From: Chitinophagaceae bacterium
GTDB taxonomy: Bacteria; Bacteroidota; Bacteroidia; Chitinophagales; Chitinophagaceae
Reading direction: 5' to 3'
Assembly: GCA_016721725.1 (NCBI GenBank)
Contig: JADKHN010000001.1
Span: 930,001 to 994,000, forward strand
DNA length: 64,000 bases
The notes below the pieces were generated by a model. The model had not been told where the DNA came from and made no database searches. It worked only from the letters and a program-made list of their open reading frames with translations. Numbering within the stretch: the first letter of the stretch is position 1; each line of letters begins with the position of its first letter. Below, one piece after another: positions 18,601 to 27,976 of this stretch. The position numbers were made by a program, and so were the translations under genes.

Positions 18601-19395
18601 TCAGTTTTTAACATTTTGGGTCGGACTGAAAATCTTCAATAACAGGTCATATAATTCAGGATGTTTTTCCCGAAGCAGATCGGGTCTTTCGAAAAAATAT
18701 TCCGAGGCCACGGCAAAGAATTCCGATTCGTTGCTGGCGCCATAAGGGTTGATGTCAGAATTGTTGTCTTTGATCTGTTCGATCTCGTGCCGCATAAGCC
18801 GAAGCCAGGGTACCAGGTATTGCTGCTGCAACAGTACTTCGGGCAGGCCGTCGATACTGCCATCCGTCTTATCCACCAGGTGCACGAACTCATGAATGGC
18901 CGTATTGTTCTTGCCCGTTTTATCACTGAATGACTGGCGGAGCTCCTGTTGTGAAAGGATCATCATATGGTTGAGCGCTCCTTCCCCAACCATACCCAGG
19001 ATATTGCGGCCGGATCCCTGCTGTTCGAACTCATGATCGAAAGAATCCGGGTAGAGCAATACTTCATGCAGGTTCACATATTGCCAGTCTTCAAAATTAA
19101 AAATGGGAATGATGGCGCTGGAAGCAACCAGAACCCGGTCCATGTCTTCCACCGTTGTATTGACGCCGGTGATGCGAACCTGGTCCAGGAAAACCTGTAC
19201 CCGGGCTTCAAAGTTCCGTCGCCCGTCTTCACCCAGTTGATGATAGAAGGGAACTTCTTCGAGCAGTATCTTTTTCAGCGGTTCCGGGAGAGATCGGTTG
19301 AGTAATACCGGACGTTTCTTTTTTTTCCTGAACAGTAATACAAAGAGCACCGCTGTCGAAGAGAGAATGAGCACGGAAAAGAGGATGGCGTCCAT
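18601..19395 (-). CDS. MtfA-like (M90) zinc metallopeptidase
   Basis: A 264-residue protein with one N-terminal transmembrane helix (residues ~5-22) followed by a basic stop-transfer (RKKKKR). The catalytic domain has HEFVH at 168-172 in AIHEFVHLVDKTDG, and the downstream glutamate-containing helix NESEFFAVASEYFFERPDLL that supplies the third zinc ligand. This combination is characteristic of MtfA, the Mlc-titration peptidase of Escherichia coli (MEROPS M90). In Bacteroidota the target is not known and Mlc is generally absent, so only the enzyme class is safe. It is separated by a palindrome from the minus-strand lipoprotein gene upstream. Confidence 0.88.
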   Translation of the reverse strand: MDAILFSVLILSSTAVLFVLLFRKKKKRPVLLNRSLPEPLKKILLEEVPFYHQLGEDGRRNFEARVQVFLDQVRITGVNTTVEDMDRVLVASSAIIPIFNFEDWQYVNLHEVLLYPDSFDHEFEQQGSGRNILGMVGEGALNHMMILSQQELRQSFSDKTGKNNTAIHEFVHLVDKTDGSIDGLPEVLLQQQYLVPWLRLMRHEIEQIKDNNSDINPYGASNESEFFAVASEYFFERPDLLREKHPELYDLLLKIFSPTQNVKN

Positions 19396-19415
19396 AGGAT
19401 AAAGTTAGTCGTAAT

Positions 19416-19460
19416 GCAGAAAGAGTTTACACCTTTTCAAAAGATGTAAACTCTTTCTGC
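19416..19460. terminator. Hairpin, GTTTACACC palindrome family
   Basis: A 22-bp stem with one G-T type mismatch (19416-19437 against 19439-19460), one-base centre, holding AGAGTTTACACCTTTT. It lies between two minus-strand genes, 17 bases from the stop of the upstream gene. Its outer bases GCAGAA are shared with the copy at 13085. Confidence 0.65.
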
Positions 19461-19476
19461 TCTTTTATCCTTTAGT

Positions 19477-20202
19477 TCAGAACTTCCTGAACAGGTTGTA
19501 ATAGTCGATCGTCGGCTCGCTTTCCACTCCCGCGGCCTGCATCTTATCTTTCAGGTCTTTTGAGGCAAAGAAGGCCTTGGCCTTTTTCAGATCGTTCACC
19601 ACGGCCACGATATTCACCAGTTTGTTATTGCCCACTTCAAAACCCACCGCCCGATCAACGATACCGGCATCCAGGCGGGTCTGCTTATGGCTGTCGAATT
19701 CCTTTTTCCAGGTTGCCCAGTCCTTCACTTTATGCCTGATCATCACCCTGATGGGTATATTGTTCGTGGACAGGTCGAGTTCCTGCCGGTCAAAATAAAA
19801 GATATCGGGTTCCCCGGTCACCCCGCCTGCCTTCATTTTGGCTTTGAGTGCGGGCAGGGAAGCGAATTCCTTGGCGCGGTTGATATCGTCGATCTTCAGG
19901 GTGACCATCAGCTGGTTGGGATCATCGACACCCCTGGAAATGCCATAATTATGCAATCCGTACAATTGCCTGACGGAATCATCGGCTTCATAGGCAGACA
20001 GCCACTTGTCAAAATCGGCCACTTTATGCTTTATGATCATCAGGTCGGCCGGCTTCACCGGGGCAACGTCTTTTTTGGCGGTATCGGAATCGCTTTTAAG
20101 TACGGCGTCTTGATTGGTTTTCTGTTCCCCCGAATTACAGGACAGGGCGAACAACATTCCACCGAATAAGCATGCGGTGTAAATGGATCTGATCATCTTC
20201 AT
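19477..20202 (-). CDS. Lipoprotein with two ferredoxin-like (ABM-type) repeats
   Basis: A 241-residue lipoprotein; the start at 20202 (MKMIRSIYTA) gives a lipobox at FALSC. After a charged linker come two homologous ~90-residue domains: VADFDKWLSAYEADDSVRQLYGL and VKDWATWKKEFDSHKQTRLDAG, each followed by a strand with VTLKIDDINRAKEFASLPALKAKM or VAVVNDLKKAKAFFASKDLKDKM and ending in EPDIFYF or EPTIDYY. This is the dimeric alpha/beta-barrel fold, which elsewhere includes small monooxygenases and cyclases; no haem or catalytic residues can be pointed to. Function unknown. An upstream ATG at 20244 would weaken the signal peptide. Confidence 0.72.
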   Translation of the reverse strand: MKMIRSIYTACLFGGMLFALSCNSGEQKTNQDAVLKSDSDTAKKDVAPVKPADLMIIKHKVADFDKWLSAYEADDSVRQLYGLHNYGISRGVDDPNQLMVTLKIDDINRAKEFASLPALKAKMKAGGVTGEPDIFYFDRQELDLSTNNIPIRVMIRHKVKDWATWKKEFDSHKQTRLDAGIVDRAVGFEVGNNKLVNIVAVVNDLKKAKAFFASKDLKDKMQAAGVESEPTIDYYNLFRKF

Positions 20203-20470
20203 AATTTTATTTTTTGATGATGAAATAACGGGATCATAAATCAAATAGAGGAAGCAACGGCTTCCTTGCCACTAAATATAACAAACCTTCTCAAATAAAC
20301 CCAACTCATACCTGAACAAATCCCTTCTAAAAGTAGTCCAACATGGCCCAAACGGTTTATGACCAATAACAGGGATTTTCTTGATATTCATCACAAAAAC
20401 AGGATGAGGCAGGATAACTTTCATGCTGAAGACCTTCCCCGGCCAATCAAAAATCCATTATCTTAACAGT

Positions 20471-21034
20471 ATGCTCCGCCTGTTCCTTAAATTCTACTGG
20501 AAGGTATCCGGCTGGAAGGTCGCTGGAACCTTTCCACGCCAGATCAAAAAAATGGTCATCGTTGTGGCGCCCCACACCAGCTGGGTGGACCTCTTTGTGG
20601 GACTTGCCGCACGCAATGAGTTACAGATCCGGCACTCCGCTTTCCTGGGGAAAAAAGAATTATTTGTTGGCCCGTTGGGATGGTTGCTCCGTAAAATGGG
20701 CGGCACCCCGGTTGACCGTTTCAGTCACCATGGCGTGGTGGATCAGGTGGCCGATCTCTTCGCGGCGAACGATGAGTTCATCCTGGCTATGGCGCCTGAG
20801 GGTACCCGGAAGCGGGTAGACAAGCTGCGAACCGGCTTCTATCATATCGCTAAAAAGGCCGGGGTACCCATCGTTCCGGCCGGGCTTGATTATGAACATA
20901 AGCAGATCCTCATCGGCGAGCCCCTTTATACCGGTCAAGATGAAGAGGCCGACCTCAATAAGATCATCCTGTTCTTTTCCGGAATAAAAGGTAGAAAGCC
21001 TTCGTCCGACCTTCGTCACCTGAAAAGTGCCTAG
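20471..21034 (+). CDS. 1-acyl-glycerol-3-phosphate acyltransferase family protein
   Basis: A 187-residue PlsC-type acyltransferase. It has the catalytic HX4D motif (HTSWVD, ~residues 36-41), the phosphate-binding EGTRK motif and the VPIVPAG motif of the family. The GTPVDR segment is also typical. Most members transfer an acyl chain to lysophosphatidic acid in phospholipid synthesis; shorter, stand-alone Bacteroidota members may act on other lipids such as glycine or serine lipids, so the exact acceptor is uncertain. An upstream ATG at 20423 exists but 20471 fits the family start. Single gene. Confidence 0.82.
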   Translation: MLRLFLKFYWKVSGWKVAGTFPRQIKKMVIVVAPHTSWVDLFVGLAARNELQIRHSAFLGKKELFVGPLGWLLRKMGGTPVDRFSHHGVVDQVADLFAANDEFILAMAPEGTRKRVDKLRTGFYHIAKKAGVPIVPAGLDYEHKQILIGEPLYTGQDEEADLNKIILFFSGIKGRKPSSDLRHLKSA

Positions 21035-21193
21035 CTTTTCACTGCCCCATTGGCCAATTGCTAAAGGAATGATAAATAGCTACGTTATAGATGATATTTA
21101 TCATATTGTTATTACCTTATAGTTGCTTTTTTTATACCGCAGAAATCTGCATGTTTCTCAATACTCGATTCCTTAACGATTAAATTTTGCTAT

Positions 21194-22546
21194 ATGATCG
21201 CTACCAAAGAATCCGCCATCGACAAGTTCATGAAGATGGTGGAACAACGCAACCCTGCCCAGACCGAATTTCACCAGGCCGTTTATGAAGTGGCGCTGGC
21301 TGTCATTCCCTTCATTGAGCAACACCCTGAATACCAGAAAGCCAATATCCTCGAACGCATGATCGAAGCCGAACGCATCCTCATATTCCGGGTACCCTGG
21401 ATGGATGATGCCGGGAACTTCCGGGTCAACCGGGGTTACCGTGTTCAGATGAATAATGCCATCGGGCCTTATAAAGGCGGACTCCGCTTTCATCCCAATG
21501 TTACCCTGAGCGTATTGAAATTCCTGGCTTTTGAGCAGGTCTTCAAGAATTCCCTCACCACCTTGCCCATGGGCGGCGGTAAGGGCGGATCTGATTTCGA
21601 CCCCAAAGGAAAATCCGATAATGAAGTGATGCGTTTCTGCCAGAGCTTCATGACCGAACTCTTCCGCCATATCGGAAAGGACACGGATATCCCCGCCGGA
21701 GATATCGGGGTGGGTTCCCGGGAGATCGGCTTCCTGTTCGGACAGTTTAAACGCCTTACCAATGAATTCACCGGGGTGCTCACCGGCAAGGGTTTCGCTT
21801 ATGGCGGAAGCCTGATCCGGCCCGAAGCCACCGGTTACGGCCTCTTGTTCTTCGTGGATGAGATGCTGAAGCTAAAAGGTGATTCGATCAAGGGCAAAAA
21901 AGTGCTGATCTCCGGAAGCGGCAATGTGGCGCAATACGCCATTGAAAAGACCATCGCCTTCGGCGGCATCCCCATTACCGCATCCGACAGCGACGGGTTC
22001 ATCTATGATCCTAAAGGCATCACCACGGAAAAACTCGCTTTCCTGTTCGACCTGAAAAACAACCGGAGAGGCCGCATCGTTGAATACGCCGAAAAATTCG
22101 GTTGCGAATATTTTGAAGGCGAAAGACCCTGGAAGATACCCGCCGATGTGGCGCTGCCCTGTGCCGTTCAGAATGAATTGAATGAGGATGACGCGCAAAT
22201 GCTGGTAGATAACGGATGCCGGCTGGTTGCCGAAGGCGCCAATATGCCCACTACGCCTGCGGCGATCGCGCTGTTGCAGAGGAATGGCATATTATACGCA
22301 CCCGGCAAAGCGACCAACGCGGGTGGCGTGGCGGTATCCGGTTTGGAAATGTCGCAGAACTCGGTGCGCCTGTTCTGGACCCGGGAAGAAGTAGAGAACC
22401 GCCTCAAAGGGATCATGCAAAAGATCCATGAGCAATGCATCGCCTATGGCAAAAATGCCGACGGCAGTATCGATTACCTGCGGGGCGCCAATATCGGCGG
22501 ATTCGTGCGGGTAGCCGACGCCATGCTGGCTGAAGGACATGTTTAA
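21194..22546 (+). CDS. gdhA: NADP-type glutamate dehydrogenase
   Basis: A 450-residue cytoplasmic enzyme that interconverts 2-oxoglutarate plus ammonium and glutamate. The substrate lysines lie in GPYKGGLRFHP and LPMGGGKGGSDFDPKGK; the Rossmann domain carries the dinucleotide loop SGSGNVAQYA near residue 240; the end includes ATNAGGVAVSGLEMSQN. The length and the sequence around the second lysine match the hexameric ~450-residue class used for ammonium assimilation, usually NADP-linked. The gene is preceded by an AT-rich 160-bp leader and followed by a clean terminator, so it is monocistronic. Confidence 0.95.
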   Translation: MIATKESAIDKFMKMVEQRNPAQTEFHQAVYEVALAVIPFIEQHPEYQKANILERMIEAERILIFRVPWMDDAGNFRVNRGYRVQMNNAIGPYKGGLRFHPNVTLSVLKFLAFEQVFKNSLTTLPMGGGKGGSDFDPKGKSDNEVMRFCQSFMTELFRHIGKDTDIPAGDIGVGSREIGFLFGQFKRLTNEFTGVLTGKGFAYGGSLIRPEATGYGLLFFVDEMLKLKGDSIKGKKVLISGSGNVAQYAIEKTIAFGGIPITASDSDGFIYDPKGITTEKLAFLFDLKNNRRGRIVEYAEKFGCEYFEGERPWKIPADVALPCAVQNELNEDDAQMLVDNGCRLVAEGANMPTTPAAIALLQRNGILYAPGKATNAGGVAVSGLEMSQNSVRLFWTREEVENRLKGIMQKIHEQCIAYGKNADGSIDYLRGANIGGFVRVADAMLAEGHV

Positions 22547-22551
22547 GGATA

Positions 22552-22590
22552 AAGACTACGGTAGTCTAAAAAACTACCGTAGTCTTGTTT
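22552..22590 (+). terminator. Rho-independent terminator of gdhA
   Basis: Perfect 14-bp arms (AAGACTACGGTAGT, 22552-22565; 22573-22586), 7-nt loop, then GTTTTC. It begins six bases after the gdhA stop and also separates it from the convergent minus-strand gene. Confidence 0.85.
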
Positions 22591-22591
22591 T

Positions 22592-25036
22592 CTAACCTCC
22601 GTTACCCACTCTTTCTATCTCATCCCCCGCGCTACCGCCCGAACGGCGGGTGGATTTATAGGCTTTCCCAAAGCGCCAGGTGAAGGCCAGGCTGACCACC
22701 CTGGAATCGCGTTTGAGGATGAAATACTCCGTGGCCCGGTCGAACTGGGTGAATCCTTCCATGGCGGTGGTATAAAAAATATCCCTTGCGCTGATCTTGA
22801 TCGTTCCTTTCTTTTTGAATACCTGTCGCGACAGGCCCAGGGACACCTGGCCCGTTGGATACAGGATCTCCTGGATATCATTGCGCGCCCGGGTGATATA
22901 ATAACCCGATAATTCCGCCGTATATTTTTTCAGCAGGGTGAACTGGTTGCTGATATTGACGCTGAGCTGGTTGACGTCGGAGTTGAAACGGTTGTTGCCG
23001 TTGAAACCCCTGAGTTGTTTATGGTTGAAATTGGCCTGGGCCGTTAGCGACCACCATTTGGCCGGCGATAACGACAGTGAGGCAGCCAATCCCAGGTTTA
23101 TGGCTCTTCCGACATTGCCTTCGGAATAATACAGGATACCTTTCGCCGTATCGGCAAAGAACATTTGCGAGAAGTAATTTTTAATGACGCTGTAAGAGAC
23201 CGTGGTGGTGAGCAGGCTTTTATACTGATGGCTCAGTTCGAAATTCCAGCTGTACTGCGGTAAAAAGAAAGGGTTCCCCGTTTGATAAGTGTACTTATTG
23301 ATGATGAAGGTGAAGGGATTCAGTTTTTGAAAAGCCGGCCGGTCGATTCGGCGGCCAACCGTTAAGGTAATGGTATGGGAAGAATCGGCTTCCAGGCTGA
23401 TGGAACCGCTGGGGAACAGGCCGTCGTAGTTGCGGGAAAAGGCCGAATCCTTCTGCATGATGTTGCCCAACTGATGAGCCCGGTACCCGGTGAATTCATA
23501 ACGCAGTCCGCCCTGCAAGGAGAGTCGCCTGTATTTGGTCTCGAGGCTGGAATAGAATGCGTGTATATTCTCCCGGTAAAGGAAATGATTGCTTTTCCCG
23601 TAATCCGCGGTCCATTGGGTTCCGTCATTATACTGGTACTCCGCGAGGTTGTCGGTCGTGATACTGGATGATTTCCAGCCGGCCAGCCAGGAACTGTTCT
23701 TCCCAAAGCGCAGGGTATGGTCGATCTTCCCGGACAGGATCTGAATGGTGGAGGGAATGTCTCCTTTTGAAGCCTCACTGTATCCGCCTGAAGCCTGCAG
23801 CGCGCTGTTGAACAACTGGGCGTTTGCGATGCGGTAGTTCAGCCAGTCGAGATCCATGGATAGGTCCTGCCGGCTGTTCAGGGTATGGCGCGCATACAGG
23901 TTCACGGAACCGCTCCTGAAACGGTTATTGGTATTGCTGGTGGTTGAAATGGCCGAATCAACCGCGCCGGTTGCGTTGAGCCAGGTGGCATCGGCCTCAT
24001 TATCTCCCTTTCGCCTGATGAGGGTTCCACCAAGGACCAGTCCGATCGTTGTCTTATCCGAAACGGAATAATCGATGCCTGTTTTGGCCGTTTGGTTGAA
24101 AACGGTGCCGGCAAAAAGCGTGGGCTGGTCAAGCACGGCAGTGAGCGACCCGTTGTTGTCGTAATATTTTCTCAGGGCGTACATGTCGGTCATGTACTTG
24201 TTGGCGTTCATGCTATAGGTGAAGAAGGTATTGACCCTTCCGTTGCGGTAATTCATCACCAGGCTGTTATTGCTTTTCGGGTAGAACCCCTGTCCGCCCG
24301 AAACCGTGAGGGTGCCGTTAAAGCCCTTGACCTTGTTCTTCTTCGTCCTGATGTTGATGATCCCTGCATTTCCGCTGGCGTCGTATTTGGCGGGCGGGTT
24401 GGCCATCAGCTCGATCTGTTCGACCTGCGAGGAACTCATGCTGCTGAGTAAATTATTGAGTTCACCGCCACTGAGGTAGGTGGGCTTATCATCAATGAGC
24501 ACCAGTACGCCCGTCTTTCCCTGCAGGGCGATCCCGCCGTTCCTGTCCACCATCACCCCCGGTGATTTCTCCAGCACTTCCAGCACACTGGTTCCTGTAT
24601 TGGTCACTGCCGCATCCACATTCACGATGACCTTGCCTTGTTTTTGCTGAATGAACGCCTTGCGTCCGGTCACACTCACTTCCTGTAATGTGCTGACAAC
24701 GGGTTTCATGATCAGGCTGATGGAACGGTTCGATGATGGGTAACGATAAGGCGGGGTGCTTTGTTTGGCATATCCTTTCAGGCTGGCCGTGATCACATAT
24801 TCGCCGGCTTTAAGATCCGGGAAGCTCGCCTGGCCGGCCGAATCGGTAATGGCCGTCCTCACCATCCTGCCTTGTTCAAACAGTTCAACAGTGGCATGCG
24901 GTAAAGGCGTCTTCTTATCCGTTTGCAAAAGGATCTGCAACCCGTTATCTGCGGATTGGCTTCCCTGTCCGATCACCTGAACGGTTTGGGAAAAAACAAT
25001 GATCAAAAAAGAAAACCGGCGCAATAATCCTGTCAT
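22592..25036 (-). CDS. Outer-membrane beta-barrel protein, TonB-receptor-like
   Basis: An 814-residue outer-membrane protein. After a signal peptide (residues ~1-23) comes a carboxypeptidase-D-regulatory-like domain (HATVELFEQGRMVRTAITDSAGQASFPDLKAGEYVITA, about residues 43-80). Next is a plug-like domain: VDAAVTNTGTSVLEVLEKSPGV, GVLVLIDDKPTYL and the end NAGIINIRTKK. The remaining ~560 residues are a long series of amphipathic strands as in the outer-membrane-barrel family related to TonB-dependent receptors. No SusD partner gene is next to it, so it is probably not a polysaccharide-utilisation SusC. The cargo could be a peptide, siderophore or oligosaccharide; nothing in the context decides. 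Confidence 0.85.
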   Translation of the reverse strand: MTGLLRRFSFLIIVFSQTVQVIGQGSQSADNGLQILLQTDKKTPLPHATVELFEQGRMVRTAITDSAGQASFPDLKAGEYVITASLKGYAKQSTPPYRYPSSNRSISLIMKPVVSTLQEVSVTGRKAFIQQKQGKVIVNVDAAVTNTGTSVLEVLEKSPGVMVDRNGGIALQGKTGVLVLIDDKPTYLSGGELNNLLSSMSSSQVEQIELMANPPAKYDASGNAGIINIRTKKNKVKGFNGTLTVSGGQGFYPKSNNSLVMNYRNGRVNTFFTYSMNANKYMTDMYALRKYYDNNGSLTAVLDQPTLFAGTVFNQTAKTGIDYSVSDKTTIGLVLGGTLIRRKGDNEADATWLNATGAVDSAISTTSNTNNRFRSGSVNLYARHTLNSRQDLSMDLDWLNYRIANAQLFNSALQASGGYSEASKGDIPSTIQILSGKIDHTLRFGKNSSWLAGWKSSSITTDNLAEYQYNDGTQWTADYGKSNHFLYRENIHAFYSSLETKYRRLSLQGGLRYEFTGYRAHQLGNIMQKDSAFSRNYDGLFPSGSISLEADSSHTITLTVGRRIDRPAFQKLNPFTFIINKYTYQTGNPFFLPQYSWNFELSHQYKSLLTTTVSYSVIKNYFSQMFFADTAKGILYYSEGNVGRAINLGLAASLSLSPAKWWSLTAQANFNHKQLRGFNGNNRFNSDVNQLSVNISNQFTLLKKYTAELSGYYITRARNDIQEILYPTGQVSLGLSRQVFKKKGTIKISARDIFYTTAMEGFTQFDRATEYFILKRDSRVVSLAFTWRFGKAYKSTRRSGGSAGDEIERVGNGG

Positions 25037-25150
25037 ACCGGCTAAGATAAACGCTTGCAGAAGATCCTTCCACGCCTTTATGTTAAACGGTTAATAGTTC
25101 GATTTAACGGGTTCTGGCCCGGTTCTGGGTATCTGCATTATCTTCATGCC

Positions 25151-26224
25151 GTGAAAAAAATAGGGGTTGTTTTTTTATTGATGATGGCGATCCAGGCTAA
25201 CGGGCAGCGACCCTACCGGGTGATCGCCTATGCCACGGGCAATGCCGACAGTATCCTCAAATATCCCGTTGGTCAGCTGACGCATATCATTTACAGTTTT
25301 TTAAAATTACAGAACGACACCGTTTGTTTTCACAATGAATGGCAAAAGCAGCAACTGCAGAAGTTGGTCGCGCTGAAAAAAACATATCCTGAATTAAAGA
25401 TCATGGTATCCATTGGCGGCTGGGGAGGTTGTGCTCCCTGTTCGGCCTTATTCGCTTCTGCCGAGCACCGGGACCGGTTCGCGGAAACCGCTATCACCCT
25501 GTTTAAGGCTTACAATATTGACGGACTTGACCTGGACTGGGAATACCCGGCCATAGAAGGGTACCCGGGGCACCGGTACGATACGGCCGACAAGACCCAT
25601 TTCACGCTCCTGGTAAAAAGGATCCGGAAAGAAATGGGTTCTCAATTCCTGCTCAGCTTCGCGGCGGGAGGTTTCATTCAATACCTCGAGCATTCGATCG
25701 ACTGGGATGCCGTGGTCCCGGAAGTGGATCTCATCAACCTGATGACCTACGACCTGGTGGGCGGCTACAGCACCGTTACCGGCCACCATACCCCGCTAAG
25801 GGATTATCGTCCCGGGCAGGAGTCCACCCAAAAATGTGTGAACTGGCTGATCAGCCACGGGATTCCGGCATCTAAACTCATCATCGGCGCAGCTTTTTAC
25901 GCCAGGGTATGGGAGCAGGTGCCGGATACGCTTCATGGACTGTATCAAAGCGGAAAATTCCAGCGCGGTGTCTCCTTTAAAAATTTCGATACCTATTTCA
26001 GCGACAGCTCCGGATTTCGGTATTACCGCGACCGCGAGGCAGCCGCACCATTCCGGTACAACAAGGAAAAACGCCTCTTTGCCACATTCGATGATGAATG
26101 GAGCATCCGGAAAAAAGCCCGCTTCGTTCGGCATAAAAAACTGGGCGGCATCATGTTCTGGGAGCTGAAGGATGATAAGCCGGTTAAAGGGCTGGTGGAA
26201 AACATCCGTAAAATTTTGAGATAA
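25151..26224 (+). CDS. Secreted GH18 chitinase
   Basis: A 357-residue glycoside hydrolase family 18 enzyme. The GTG at 25151 is chosen because it opens a proper signal peptide (KKIGVVFLLMMAIQANGQ); an ATG at 25055 would add 32 residues that bury it. The catalytic domain shows the SIGGWGG substrate strand, the GLDLDWEYP active-site strand (DxxDxDxE, acid Glu131) and MTYDLVGG with the usual Met-Tyr-Asp. It should hydrolyse beta-1,4-GlcNAc links in chitin or related glycans, in the periplasm or at the surface. It lacks a carbohydrate-binding module and a type IX domain. It is divergent from the outer-membrane barrel gene, with only ~115 bp between. Confidence 0.92.
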   Translation: MKKIGVVFLLMMAIQANGQRPYRVIAYATGNADSILKYPVGQLTHIIYSFLKLQNDTVCFHNEWQKQQLQKLVALKKTYPELKIMVSIGGWGGCAPCSALFASAEHRDRFAETAITLFKAYNIDGLDLDWEYPAIEGYPGHRYDTADKTHFTLLVKRIRKEMGSQFLLSFAAGGFIQYLEHSIDWDAVVPEVDLINLMTYDLVGGYSTVTGHHTPLRDYRPGQESTQKCVNWLISHGIPASKLIIGAAFYARVWEQVPDTLHGLYQSGKFQRGVSFKNFDTYFSDSSGFRYYRDREAAAPFRYNKEKRLFATFDDEWSIRKKARFVRHKKLGGIMFWELKDDKPVKGLVENIRKILR

Positions 26225-26330
26225 CCCCTTTACTATTTTAGCCTTTCCCGGTGATGACAATCATGGCTTGCTTCAACCATGGTCATCGCAATCCCTTCCA
26301 GGAAAATATAGCTTCACGAAAAACAGTTAT

Positions 26331-26720
26331 ATGGATACAACCACATTACCGGAAATCATCATTCCGGAACTCAAAACAGACATGGAGACCCTGCTCCAGG
26401 ATCCCAAAAACATCAGGCTTAAGGAAGACATCAATGATCCGGATGCTTTCATTGATGAGTTGATCGCCCGTTTCAGGGCAGATGGCGATGATGCGATCTG
26501 GCTCGACAAAGTAAAGGCTTTCGACCATAATGGAAAGGTTGAATGGATCCTGTCGCTTCCCGAACCCCAACGCGAGATCCCCTGCATGGGATACGTGATG
26601 ATTGTTGTCATTTATATCACCCTCATGGTGATGGTGGGTTTGAGTGCCGCAGGAATACCGATCTACGAAGAAAAAAAAGTGCCCAAAAAAGTGGAAAAAT
26701 GCGTGCCGAAGAAGCCATGA
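26331..26720 (+). CDS. Small single-pass membrane protein, unknown
   Basis: A 129-residue protein starting MDTTTLPEI. Residues 1-~80 are soluble and acidic (KEDINDPDAFIDELIARFRADGDDAIWLDKV). One strongly hydrophobic segment follows (MGYVMIVVIYITLMVMVGLSAAG, about residues 86-108), and the tail is short and Lys/Pro-rich (KKVPKKVEKCVPKKP). The topology suggests an N-terminal cytoplasmic domain and a short tail. I recognise no family. It lies 106 bp after the chitinase gene on the same strand and could be co-transcribed. Confidence 0.5.
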   Translation: MDTTTLPEIIIPELKTDMETLLQDPKNIRLKEDINDPDAFIDELIARFRADGDDAIWLDKVKAFDHNGKVEWILSLPEPQREIPCMGYVMIVVIYITLMVMVGLSAAGIPIYEEKKVPKKVEKCVPKKP

Positions 26721-27396
26721 TGAAAAACGGGCTTGGTTGAAAGAACAAGGGAGGTTTGTTCAGGCGTTTTATTTTTTTACCCAAGAGGCACGGAGAGAGT
26801 TCAACACGGAGCATGAAGATAAAATCTTTGTGCTCTTTTTTCTTCTTTACCGCTTAGGCGCTAAGACGCAAAGGTGCGCGAAGGTCTTCTTTGTGCCTTT
26901 GTGGCTTTGTGGGATCCATCGGCCGCAGGCTTTAATCAGCGTAATCAATTAATCGGCCTAAACAATCAGCGTTTTATTTCACCGGTGGCATTGCTCTCCG
27001 TATTGGGGGGATTGCTTTCCCGATAGCTATCGGGATGCCTCCTCGCAATGACGGTAACGGTAGGGATTGCTGGGTGGGGTGGTAACTGGAATCCTCTGTG
27101 CAACTCTGTGGTTAAAAAAGGCCGCAGGCCTTCAATCAGCGTAATCAATTAATCGGCCTTAGCAATCAGCGGTTTTCTTTTCACCGGTGGCATTGCTCTC
27201 CGTATTGGGGGGATTGCTTTCCCGATAGCTATCGGGATGCCTCCTCGCAATGACGGTAACCGGTAGGGGATTGCTTTCCCGATAGCTATCGGGATGCCTC
27301 CTCGCAATAACGGTAACCGGTAGGGGATTGCTTCGTCATGCTTCCTCGCAATGACGGTAGAAGGGGGGCGCAATGACCTTAGAAGGTGTGCATTCC
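26721..27396. repeat. Intergenic repeat mosaic (families B and A, tandem A copies)
   Basis: Family B covers about 26780-26950. Then family A appears in reverse orientation at least four times (about 26990-27055, 27190-27258, 27259-27318, 27319-27360), three with the intact palindrome CCCGATAGCTATCGGG (27019-27034, 27221-27236, 27278-27293). A longer unit including AATCAATTAATCGGCCT and CAATCAGCG is itself duplicated (26935-27060 and 27136-27258). No gene is supported. Confidence 0.85.
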
Positions 27397-27400
27397 AAAT

Positions 27401-27430
27401 AAAAAATGGCTCCTGTTCCCAAGAGCCATT
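27401..27430 (-). terminator. Rho-independent terminator of the DUF2911 gene
   Basis: On the minus strand, AATGGCTC, 10-nt loop, GAGCCATT is followed by TTTTATTT. It starts 21 bases after the stop codon of the minus-strand gene. Confidence 0.8.
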
Positions 27431-27451
27431 CCCTGAAGGCTATTTTGATCA

Positions 27452-27976
27452 TTACATCTTTCCTCTCGCTTCCCTTACGTTAAATTCAACACTGACCGTC
27501 CCCCATAACAAGGATACTTTTCCCTCCTTGGAGATCATGAAGGTCATCTTTTCGGTACTGGCATCCACGGAAGAAGGGATCACTTTGATACGCAGCGCAT
27601 CCTCCGCTTCTTCATACTTGGTTCCCCACTGGTTCCAGGTCTTGTTGAAGATGATCACCCACTCTTTCTCGCCGGGGATGGAATACAGGCTGTACTTGCC
27701 AGCACGCAGGGTCTGGCCGTTGACAAAGACGTCATTAGTCACTTCGAAAGTAGTGGCTTCGTTGGCGCCGGTACGCCATACTTCGCCGTAAGGGGCGATC
27801 TCGGTACCGATCTTCCTGCCTTTGAGTGAGGGCTGACTGTAATCAATGGTGAGGCTCAGGTCCGAGGACAGGCTCTCGGATACCTTTGCCGGCGGACTGG
27901 GCCTTTTCGATTTATCCGACTGTGCCATGGCGGCAATGCTCACCAGGGTAAGCAGGGAAAGAATGAATTTTTTCAT
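27452..27976 (-). CDS. Secreted DUF2911 protein
   Basis: A 174-residue exported protein. Start at 27976 (MKKFILSLLTL) gives a signal peptide ending AAMAQ; a longer upstream reading would run into repeat sequence. The mature part has the DUF2911 signature: LTIDYSQPSLKGRKIG, GEVWRTGANEATTFEVTNDV and AGKYSLYSIPGEKEWVIIFNK. The family is common in Bacteroidota, often exported, and has no established function. The Trp-Arg-Thr-Gly-Ala-Asn motif is the conserved centre. It has its own terminator and no operon partner. Confidence 0.9.
   Translation of the reverse strand: MKKFILSLLTLVSIAAMAQSDKSKRPSPPAKVSESLSSDLSLTIDYSQPSLKGRKIGTEIAPYGEVWRTGANEATTFEVTNDVFVNGQTLRAGKYSLYSIPGEKEWVIIFNKTWNQWGTKYEEAEDALRIKVIPSSVDASTEKMTFMISKEGKVSLLWGTVSVEFNVREARGKM

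Noticed and set aside
22592..25036. Outer-membrane barrel gene as SusC of a polysaccharide utilisation locus with the GH18 gene
   Set aside because: No SusD-like gene lies next to it and the GH18 gene is divergent.
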